DNA of 64,000 nucleotides from Aequorivita xiaoshiensis. Lineage in GTDB: Bacteria; Bacteroidota; Bacteroidia; Flavobacteriales; Flavobacteriaceae. Position numbers and translations under genes: made by a program. Below, in pieces: positions 28,254 to 34,592 of this stretch; the stretch's first letter is position 1, and each line of letters begins with the position of its first letter. Location of the stretch: contig NZ_JAIRBB010000002.1 of assembly GCF_022008395.1 (NCBI RefSeq), positions 124,001 to 188,000 of the forward strand. The letters are read 5' to 3'. The notes under the pieces were generated by a model. That model was given only the letters and a program-made list of their open reading frames with translations, was not told the origin of the DNA and did no database searches.

Positions 28254-28513
28254 TCAAATTTTAAGCCAAGAATAAATAGAATTGAGATGTTAGACTTGGC
28301 ATGTGAGAATGAGCGCTTACAACGATTCAAATGCAGAAAATTTATTCATTTTATAACCTATTTGTATCAGATCAAAATTTACCAAAATTTGGATGAGTAA
28401 TTAATAAGGGGAGTACAATTTGTCATTTTTTGATTTTTAATAAATCTCAAACCAAGACTTCTGTATGTTGTATTTCAGTGCAGCGATATTGTATCTTAAT
28501 CGAACATTACCAA

Positions 28514-29632
28514 TTACAGACTTAATTTTTTAGCAATCTTATTTGGAACTGCGTCTTTATGAATAGTTATGCTAATAGCTTTTAGACGCATATACGCTTC
28601 ACTAAAATACACATATCCTCCATTTGCAACTCGACTCTCGTCGTCTCCCCAACTGTTTTTAACTTTATAATATTTAGTGCCATTTTGATCGTTAAGGATT
28701 CCTGTGATATGCATTAAATGATCATCAGTAGTATTGTAGTTTTCAAACTCCTGCTGGCGGTACTCCTGCGTTATCGTTTTTTCAGGAAATATTGAGCTTC
28801 GTGCTTTTAGTTTATTTTCATCATTTTTAGGAACAACTGCAATTCCTTCTTTAGATGAAAAGCTACGTTCGCTTACATCACAATCTAATTCTACAGTATA
28901 TCCATTTGCTAATGCATTGTCTATGGTTGCTATCATTTCATCTAATGGTAAATTATAAAAACTGCCATTACTCCAATTGTCGGGAACATTTAAAATAAAG
29001 TTTGAATAAAATGGAGCGTGAGTGAAACTAGTTAAACTTACATAATCTTTCGGCTGAATTTTAGTCATTTCTAGGAAAGATTGTGGTGTATATTGTTTCC
29101 CTTCGAAGATAAAACTGTTTACGTTTTTACCGATATATATATCTAAAACAGCATCGATAGCTGTCCGCCACTTACTACTCAATTCTCTTCCTGGGTTATC
29201 AACATAGGTTTTTAGCATGGCTTCCAATACAGCTGACATCTCGGCATGATTGTGTTTGCTTTCCCCGTTGGGCATTCCGTTAAAAGCTAATTGAGGTACT
29301 AATCCGTGTTTGTCCACAGCATTCATTACGTCGTGAGCAAGTCCGCCTTCCCCAAACTGTGCTTTTCCTTGTCGCATAATAAAATTTTCGGCCTTTAGCG
29401 GATAGGTATTACGTACTTGATACATTTCGCTTAAATCGATATGTTTTCCGGTTAGGCGAATTATTTCACTTTCTAAAAATGAAATACTGCTAAAACTCCA
29501 ACACGTTCCCGTGATTCCTTGACTTAACACAGGTGTGGTTTCAAGGTCGGTTACAGTTGTAAATTTGTATTGTTCTTGGGCGGATAGATTTAATGTAAAT
29601 AGAATTACCAAGAGAAGTAGAAGGCTGCGCAT
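28514..29632 (-). CDS. Secreted C1-family cysteine peptidase (aminopeptidase C/bleomycin hydrolase-like)
   Basis: 372 residues with a signal peptide (about 1-18). The papain-fold triad is visible: Gln38 and Cys44 in SQGITGTCWSFSSI, a His in DDHLMHITGI and an Asn in YKVKNSWGDDESR. The order and spacing fit the C1B (bleomycin hydrolase) family, but the family is usually cytosolic and about 450 residues. This is a shorter, exported version. Its product would act in the periplasm or outside. It lies between the CvfB region and menB on the opposite strand. Confidence 0.88.
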   Translation of the reverse strand: MRSLLLLLVILFTLNLSAQEQYKFTTVTDLETTPVLSQGITGTCWSFSSISFLESEIIRLTGKHIDLSEMYQVRNTYPLKAENFIMRQGKAQFGEGGLAHDVMNAVDKHGLVPQLAFNGMPNGESKHNHAEMSAVLEAMLKTYVDNPGRELSSKWRTAIDAVLDIYIGKNVNSFIFEGKQYTPQSFLEMTKIQPKDYVSLTSFTHAPFYSNFILNVPDNWSNGSFYNLPLDEMIATIDNALANGYTVELDCDVSERSFSSKEGIAVVPKNDENKLKARSSIFPEKTITQEYRQQEFENYNTTDDHLMHITGILNDQNGTKYYKVKNSWGDDESRVANGGYVYFSEAYMRLKAISITIHKDAVPNKIAKKLSL

Positions 29633-29717
29633 TGTTTATTTATATTAATGTTATTTATTTTGTGGGGTTTGAGGTATCTTTTCTTTGTGAACTCTATGTC
29701 TTTACGGTAAATTTGAC

Positions 29718-29744
29718 ACCGCAGAGACGTAGAGTGCGCAGAGA
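29718..29744 (+). repeat. Degenerate CGCAGAGA-type intergenic repeat
   Basis: The stretch has three near-copies of a GCAGAGA-like heptamer (GCAGAGA, GTAGAGT, GCAGAGA) in tandem. It resembles, from memory, short GCAGAGACGCAGAG intergenic repeats found in many bacteria. There is only one array in the window. Confidence 0.35.
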
Positions 29745-29795
29745 TTTTATGTTTAATTTCAAAGAAGATAGAAAATGATACTAAACAATATCTGC

Positions 29796-29803
29796 TATCT
29801 TTG
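29796..29803 (+). promoter_or_regulatory. -7 box of menB
   Basis: TATCTTTG, a full match, ends 18 bases before the menB ATG at 29822. Its TTG (29801) is an in-frame false start. Confidence 0.55.
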
Positions 29804-29821
29804 AAAACAAAAATAATAATT

Positions 29822-30661
29822 ATGGATACTCCAAATTGGAAAACAGCAAAAGAATATACCGATATAACCTATAAAAAATCTAATGGTGTTGCGAGGATAG
29901 CTTTTAACAGACCAGATGTAAGGAATGCATTTCGTCCTAAAACTACCGCCGAACTACTTGACGCCTTTCACGATGCGCAGGAAGATACATCAATTGGGGT
30001 AGTATTACTTTCAGCTGAAGGTCCTTCATCTAAAGATGGAGTATATAGTTTTTGTAGTGGGGGCGATCAAAAAGCACGTGGCCATCAAGGTTATGTAGGT
30101 GAAGATGGATATCACCGATTAAATATTCTTGATGTACAGCGATTAATTCGTTTTATGCCAAAAGCTGTTATTTGCGTTGTACCAGGTTGGGCTGTTGGTG
30201 GCGGACATAGCCTACACGTGGTTTGCGATTTGACCTTAGCAAGTAAAGAACACGCTATTTTTAAACAAACCGATGCCGATGTAACAAGTTTTGACGGAGG
30301 TTACGGCAGTGCATATCTAGCTAAGATGGTGGGGCAGAAAAAAGCTCGTGAAATATTTTTCTTGGGAAGAAATTATAGCGCACAAGAAGCTTTTGAAATG
30401 GGAATGGTAAATGCCGTTATCCCTCATGCCGAACTGGAAGATACGGCTTACGAGTGGGCGCAAGAAATACTTGCAAAAAGCCCTACATCTATTAAAATGT
30501 TGAAGTTTGCCATGAACCTAACCGATGATGGGATGGTTGGGCAACAAGTATTTGCAGGTGAAGCTACCCGTCTTGCTTATATGACTGAAGAAGCAAAAGA
30601 AGGCCGTGATGCTTTCCTAGAAAAACGCAAGCCAAACTTTGATAAAAAGTGGTTGCCATAG
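29822..30661 (+). CDS. menB: 1,4-dihydroxy-2-naphthoyl-CoA synthase
   Basis: 279 residues from the ATG at 29822, in the normal MenB size range. Crotonase-fold motifs are present: RIAFNRPDVRNAFRP, SFCSGGDQKARG (oxyanion hole), VPGWAVGGGHSLHVVCDLTLAS and TDADVTSFDGGYGSAYLA (active-site Asp). It closes the ring of o-succinylbenzoyl-CoA. It lies 3 kb from menD, separated by cvfB and two opposite-strand genes. menA, menC and menE are not in the window. Confidence 0.97.
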   Translation: MDTPNWKTAKEYTDITYKKSNGVARIAFNRPDVRNAFRPKTTAELLDAFHDAQEDTSIGVVLLSAEGPSSKDGVYSFCSGGDQKARGHQGYVGEDGYHRLNILDVQRLIRFMPKAVICVVPGWAVGGGHSLHVVCDLTLASKEHAIFKQTDADVTSFDGGYGSAYLAKMVGQKKAREIFFLGRNYSAQEAFEMGMVNAVIPHAELEDTAYEWAQEILAKSPTSIKMLKFAMNLTDDGMVGQQVFAGEATRLAYMTEEAKEGRDAFLEKRKPNFDKKWLP

Positions 30662-30742
30662 TATAATGTTATTATAGCAGCCAGCATCTAATAGTAGAGT
30701 AAAGATATTTAAACGGATTTCAAAAGTATCGTATAAGAATTA

Positions 30743-31315
30743 ATGGAATTTGTCCGAAATCATATAGAAGGTATATCAAAAATATCTGATGAGGATTGGG
30801 ATTACTTTTCCTCTAGACTAATAGAGCGAAATTTCAGAAAGAAATCCGTTTTTTTACAACTAGGAGAGATAGAAAACTACATTTCTTTTATTAAATCTGG
30901 CGTTGTCCGATTTTACATGCCCAAGGAATTTGAAGAAAAGGAGGTGACCTTTAGTTTTAGTTTTAAAAACCAATTTGTAAGCGCCTACGATTCATTTTTA
31001 ACTAGAAAACCTTCACTTTATGAGCTAGAAGCTTTATCGGATACACATATGTATAGTATTTCCTACGCCGATTTACAGGATGTCTATGCCAACACCCAAT
31101 TCGGAAACCTTATTGGCAGACTAACTGCTGAACGTCTATTTCTGTTAAAATCGAAACGTGAGCAATCTCTCTTAAATGAAACTGCTGAGGAGCGGTATTT
31201 AAAGCTATTTAAAAACCGTCAAGATTTTATCAAGGATATTCCACTAAAATACATCAGTTCCTATATTGGGGTTACCCCACAAGCCTTAAGCCGTATTCGG
31301 AAGCGTATTAATTGA
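30743..31315 (+). CDS. Crp/Fnr-family transcriptional regulator
   Basis: 190 residues. The N-terminal cyclic-nucleotide-like beta-barrel (about 20-110) includes LQLGEIENYISFIKSGVVRFY. The C-terminal HTH is DIPLKYISSYIGVTPQALSRIRKRI. No cAMP-contacting residues or Fnr cysteines are evident, as is common in the Bacteroidota group of this family. It is followed 56 bases later by a fatty acid desaturase gene, its most likely target. Confidence 0.88.
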   Translation: MEFVRNHIEGISKISDEDWDYFSSRLIERNFRKKSVFLQLGEIENYISFIKSGVVRFYMPKEFEEKEVTFSFSFKNQFVSAYDSFLTRKPSLYELEALSDTHMYSISYADLQDVYANTQFGNLIGRLTAERLFLLKSKREQSLLNETAEERYLKLFKNRQDFIKDIPLKYISSYIGVTPQALSRIRKRIN

Positions 31316-31371
31316 TTTAGGTTCATTGTTTGGCTTGGCTATTGCAAGTATGTTTGTAAAAAAAATAGCTA

Positions 31372-32127
31372 ATGACAATATTGATATTTATAGTGGTGCT
31401 TTGGTATGGAGGTTTGTTTTTTCAAACATTCTTTTTGCACCGTTATGCCGCTCACCAATCCTTTACCATGTCTAAACTAAACGAGAGAATTACGTTTGTG
31501 TTAACTTGGTTTTTTCAGGGTTCAAATTACCTAAGTGCTTATGGTTATGGCGTTATGCACAGAATGCACCACGCCTATGCCGATACTGAGGAAGATCCGC
31601 ATTCCCCAAAATACGACGCCAGTGTTTTTTCTATGATGTGGCGCACTAAGAACATATACGCCGATATAAATGAGAAACGCATTGAGGTGGACGAAAAATT
31701 TACCAAGAATGTTCCACAATGGGAAGGCTTTGACAGTTTTGCCAGTTCTTACTTTTCAAGAATTCTATGGAGTATCTTGTATTTCACGTTTTTCTTTTTC
31801 TGTGCAACAGCTTGGTGGCAATGGTTGTTTTTTCCAGTAGCGCTATTTATGGCACCTATTCACGGAGTAATTATTAATTGGTACGCACATATCTACGGTT
31901 ATGTAAACTTTAAAACAAAGGACACTTCAAAAAATCTTTTGCCTTTTGATTTTTTAATGATGGGCGAGGGGTATCACAATAATCACCACAAACACGCCAG
32001 TCGCGCCAATTTTGGCGGTGTACGTTGGCACGAGGTAGATGTTACGTATAAAATAATGCAAGGCTTAGATGCCTTAGGATTTATAAAAATTAAACCGATC
32101 ACTCAAACGGTGCGTAGGGAGGTTTAA
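31372..32127 (+). CDS. Fatty acid desaturase, membrane di-iron type
   Basis: 251 residues with about four membrane helices. Three histidine boxes are present: HRYAAH (23-28), HRMHH (63-67) and HNNHHKH (202-208), the pattern of acyl-CoA/acyl-lipid delta-9 desaturases. It introduces a double bond in membrane fatty acids and would control fluidity. It follows a Crp/Fnr gene and ends at a strong terminator. It is shorter than most desaturases but has all three boxes. Confidence 0.92.
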   Translation: MTILIFIVVLWYGGLFFQTFFLHRYAAHQSFTMSKLNERITFVLTWFFQGSNYLSAYGYGVMHRMHHAYADTEEDPHSPKYDASVFSMMWRTKNIYADINEKRIEVDEKFTKNVPQWEGFDSFASSYFSRILWSILYFTFFFFCATAWWQWLFFPVALFMAPIHGVIINWYAHIYGYVNFKTKDTSKNLLPFDFLMMGEGYHNNHHKHASRANFGGVRWHEVDVTYKIMQGLDALGFIKIKPITQTVRREV

Positions 32128-32146
32128 TAAATTTAAGCGTTATATA

Positions 32147-32183
32147 AAATCCGCTTTTCTATTTTAGGAGAGCGGATTTTTTT
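32147..32183. terminator. Terminator after the desaturase gene
   Basis: AAATCCGCT pairs with AGCGGATTT around a 15-base loop, with a T run on the plus strand. A/T-rich sequence on the other side could serve a minus-strand transcript. Confidence 0.8.
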
Positions 32184-32223
32184 ATTTACTGTTAATATTG
32201 TTAGGGTATTTGATTTTAAGAAG

Positions 32224-32241
32224 TAGGTTTTACAAAACCTA
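32224..32241. repeat. Perfect inverted repeat, 8-bp arms
   Basis: TAGGTTTT-AC-AAAACCTA. It could be an operator or a small hairpin. It shares the TAGG...CCTA ends with the repeat in the sdaA leader at 18759-18770. Confidence 0.35.
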
Positions 32242-32327
32242 TATGTTATAATATTTGTTAAGAGTTTATTTTACTGAAACAATTGTTGTAATATATCCGG
32301 TATAATAATGCTAATACAAGAATTTAT

Positions 32328-32438
32328 TTAATTTGGATTCTTAACCAAATTAATCTGTCCATTAAGCATAATCCAAACCGCAACATTTGGGTTTTTAATA
32401 TGAGCTAAATCATTAGCTCCGTATAAAGCTACATTCAT
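32328..32438 (-). CDS. Possible 36-codon small gene or gene remnant
   Basis: On the minus strand an ATG at 32438 opens 36 codons with protein-like composition; it begins MNVALYGANDLAHIKNPNV and includes VAVWIMLNGQINLV. A full-match -7 box TATATTTG lies at 32475-32482, about 36 bases upstream. The sequence resembles the C-terminal segment of amidohydrolase-type proteins (VWVNGK-like), but only by eye. An in-frame stop lies two codons before the ATG. It may be a true small protein or a decayed gene end. Confidence 0.3.
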   Translation of the reverse strand: MNVALYGANDLAHIKNPNVAVWIMLNGQINLVKNPN

Positions 32439-32542
32439 ATATTATATCCCAAGTATTCATTTATATTGTGTACTCAAATATAGCTCATATATTAATATTT
32501 TTACATAAAATATTAAGGGGTTGTCAAGTATTTATTTAAATT

Positions 32543-32579
32543 AAAAAAAGCACCCAAGAAGACTCCTAGATGCTTTTTG
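32543..32579 (-). terminator. Terminator of asnB
   Basis: On the minus strand AAAAAGCA pairs with TGCTTTTT around a 19-base insert that can partly pair, followed by a T run. Confidence 0.65.
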
Positions 32580-32598
32580 TTTCAATAACAAGTATATC

Positions 32599-34284
32599 CT
32601 AATACGCATCGTCATGAACGTTTGCAACGGCCCGACCGCTAGGGTCGTTCATGTTTTTAAAACTTTCGTCCCAATCCAGGGCTACTTGACTGCTACAAGC
32701 TACACTAGGCACGCTAGGCACCGTTAAAGCTGCGGCATCACTTGGATAATGACTTTCAAAAATGGTGCGATAGTAAAACTCTTCTTTGCTAGTAGGCGTT
32801 TGTATCGGGAAACGATAATGCGCATTTGCCATTTGCTCGTCTGTTACTTTATTATTTACCATTTCCTTTAAAGAGTCAATCCAACTATAACCTACACCGT
32901 CGCTAAATTGTTCTTTTTGTCGCCAAGCAACAGCTTCGGGTAACATATCGCCAAAAGCTTCGCGTAACACCCATTTTTCCATGGCTTGTTTATCATGAGA
33001 CCCTTTTTTACCAGCGATGATCATTTTGTCTTTAGGGTTTAGTCGCATAGCCACATCCATAAATTCTTTGTCTAAGAATGGCACTCGACCTTCGATTCCC
33101 CATGAAGCTAAAGATTTATTTGCACGTAAGCAGTCGTACATATGTAGTTTATCTAATTTACGCACGTTCTCCTCGTGAAAATCTTTGGCGGAAGGGGCTT
33201 TGTGAAAGTAGAGATATCCACCAAAAATCTCATCGGCTCCTTCGCCAGAAAGCACCATTTTTATTCCCATAGCCTTGATAGCACGCGCCAATAAAAACAT
33301 AGGGGTAGAGGCACGGATGGTAGTTATATCGTAGGTTTCTACGTGATAAATTACATCGCTGATGGCATCAAGCCCTTCTTGAATTGTAAAATTAATTTCG
33401 TGATGTACAGTTCCTAGATGATCGGCAACCAATTTTGCAGCAGCCAAGTCTGGGGAGCCTACTAGACCAACTGCAAATGAATGTAACCTTGGGTACCAAG
33501 CTCCTTCGGTATCGCCAGATTCTATACGTTTATCTGCATATTTTTTAGCTAGGGCAGAGGTGATGGAAGAGTCTAAGCCTCCAGAAAGTAATACGCCGTA
33601 AGGCACATCACTCATTAGCTGTCTTTTTACAGCAGCATCTAAGGCGTCGCGTAAATCGGCAATACTAGTTTCATTTTCTTGCACTGTATCAAACTCCATC
33701 CAGTCTCTTTTGTACCAACGCTTAATTTCACCCTCACGGCTATCTAAATAATGACCAGGAGGGAAGAGTTCAATTTTGGTACACGTACCTTCTAGGGCTT
33801 TTAATTCTGAAGCCACATAAAAGGTTCCGTTTTTATCCCATCCCATATACAGGGGAATGACGCCCATGTGATCGCGAGCAATAAAATAATTGTCATTTTC
33901 AATATCATATAGTGCAAAACCGAAAATGCCGTTCATATCATCAAGAAACGCTGCGCCTTTTTCTTTGTATAAAGGCAATATAACTTCACAATCACTTTTA
34001 GTTTGAAAGTCATAACCATTTAATTGCTTTCTCAATTCGGTATGATTATAGATTTCGCCATTTGCTGCCAAAACAAGGTTGCCATCACTGCTATAAAGCG
34101 GTTGTTTCCCTGATATAGGGTCTACAATAGCTAGACGTTCGTGAGCCATAATTGCTTTATCATTGGTAAATACGCCGCTCCAATCTGGTCCGCGATGACG
34201 AATAGTTTTTGCCATTGATAATATTTGAGGTCTAAGTGCCTCAGAGGGCTCTTTTAATTTGAATGCACATACAATTCCACACAT
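32599..34284 (-). CDS. asnB: Asparagine synthase B, glutamine-hydrolysing
   Basis: 561 residues. Cys2 (MCGIVCAF) is the glutaminase nucleophile after removal of Met1. The N-terminal domain has RHRGPDWSGV and LAANGEIYNH. The synthetase domain has the PP-loop GVLLSGGLDSSI (near 238) and VLSGEGADEIFGGY. It makes Asn from Asp, ATP and Gln. It is preceded by an Asn-rich leader peptide and a terminator, so expression is probably set by transcription attenuation (see the findings). Its own terminator lies at 32543-32579. Confidence 0.97.
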   Translation of the reverse strand: MCGIVCAFKLKEPSEALRPQILSMAKTIRHRGPDWSGVFTNDKAIMAHERLAIVDPISGKQPLYSSDGNLVLAANGEIYNHTELRKQLNGYDFQTKSDCEVILPLYKEKGAAFLDDMNGIFGFALYDIENDNYFIARDHMGVIPLYMGWDKNGTFYVASELKALEGTCTKIELFPPGHYLDSREGEIKRWYKRDWMEFDTVQENETSIADLRDALDAAVKRQLMSDVPYGVLLSGGLDSSITSALAKKYADKRIESGDTEGAWYPRLHSFAVGLVGSPDLAAAKLVADHLGTVHHEINFTIQEGLDAISDVIYHVETYDITTIRASTPMFLLARAIKAMGIKMVLSGEGADEIFGGYLYFHKAPSAKDFHEENVRKLDKLHMYDCLRANKSLASWGIEGRVPFLDKEFMDVAMRLNPKDKMIIAGKKGSHDKQAMEKWVLREAFGDMLPEAVAWRQKEQFSDGVGYSWIDSLKEMVNNKVTDEQMANAHYRFPIQTPTSKEEFYYRTIFESHYPSDAAALTVPSVPSVACSSQVALDWDESFKNMNDPSGRAVANVHDDAY

Positions 34285-34374
34285 AATTTAAATATTTGGT
34301 TAATAGTTGAGTTTCGTGATAAATAGTTTCGCTTTAATTTTTTTGCTTCCCGAGGAGTGGGGTGGGGTGGAGTC

Positions 34375-34410
34375 AAAAAAAAAGCCCGTCAGGTAAAAAA
34401 CCTGACGGGC
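34375..34410 (-). terminator. Attenuator terminator in the asnB leader
   Basis: On the minus strand GCCCGTCAGGT pairs with ACCTGACGGGC (11 bp, five-base loop) and is followed by nine T. It lies between the leader peptide and asnB, some 90 bases before the asnB ATG. It could instead be the terminator of the upstream dehydrogenase gene, but a promoter and a leader peptide lie between them. Confidence 0.85.
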
Positions 34411-34417
34411 CATATAT

Positions 34418-34446
34418 CGCGACAAGTTTTTGTTACGGCAGCTCGT
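34418..34446 (-). promoter_or_regulatory. Alternative-pairing segment of the asnB attenuator
   Basis: On RNA, ACUUGUCGCG (complement 34418-34427) can pair with CCCGUCAGGU (complement 34400-34409), eight of ten positions, forming an antiterminator. It can alternatively pair by CUUGU with ACGAG (complement 34442-34446), which lies at the last Asn codon and the Glu codon of the leader peptide. These give the 1:2, 2:3 and 3:4 alternatives of a classical attenuator. Confidence 0.55.
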
Positions 34447-34483
34447 TATTATTATTGTTATTATTTAAGCTAACTAGTGACAT
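34433..34483 (-). CDS. Asn-rich leader peptide of asnB
   Basis: 16 codons: MSLVSLNNNNNNNELP, then TAA. Residues 7-13 are seven consecutive Asn codons (AAT and AAC). The position is downstream of a promoter, upstream of a terminator and in front of asparagine synthetase. This fits a leader peptide whose translation senses Asn-tRNA(Asn) supply. It is far too short to have an enzyme function. The Asn run is the same amino acid that the next gene makes, which makes chance unlikely. Confidence 0.8.
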   Translation of the reverse strand: MSLVSLNNNNNNNELP

Positions 34484-34510
34484 AAACTTGTTTATTTAAT
34501 AATTATAATG

Positions 34511-34540
34511 CTAATGTATGATATTTTCTTTAAAAAACAA
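34511..34540 (-). promoter_or_regulatory. Promoter of the asnB leader
   Basis: On the minus strand TTG (34538-34540) and TACATTAG (34511-34518) are separated by 19 bases. The -7 box has one mismatch to TAnnTTTG. The predicted start near 34507 leaves about 24 bases before the leader ATG. Confidence 0.55.
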
Positions 34541-34592
34541 TATATCAATTGAATTAAATTAAAATTTAGGGGGATTTCCCTTTAATCTTAAA

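Larger units (their letters stand above)
32184..32598 (-). other. Long intergenic region between the desaturase and asnB
   Basis: The stretch contains the inverted repeat at 32224-32241, the possible mini-gene at 32328-32438 and the asnB terminator at 32543-32579. No long reading frame is present. Confidence 0.7.

Noticed and set aside
28437-28525. Protein-like frame just after the C1 peptidase stop, reachable by a -1 shift at an A6 run
   Set aside because: The peptidase already ends with a normal family-like C-terminus (AKKLSL), no start codon opens the extra frame and the slip site is not a typical heptamer; probably chance.
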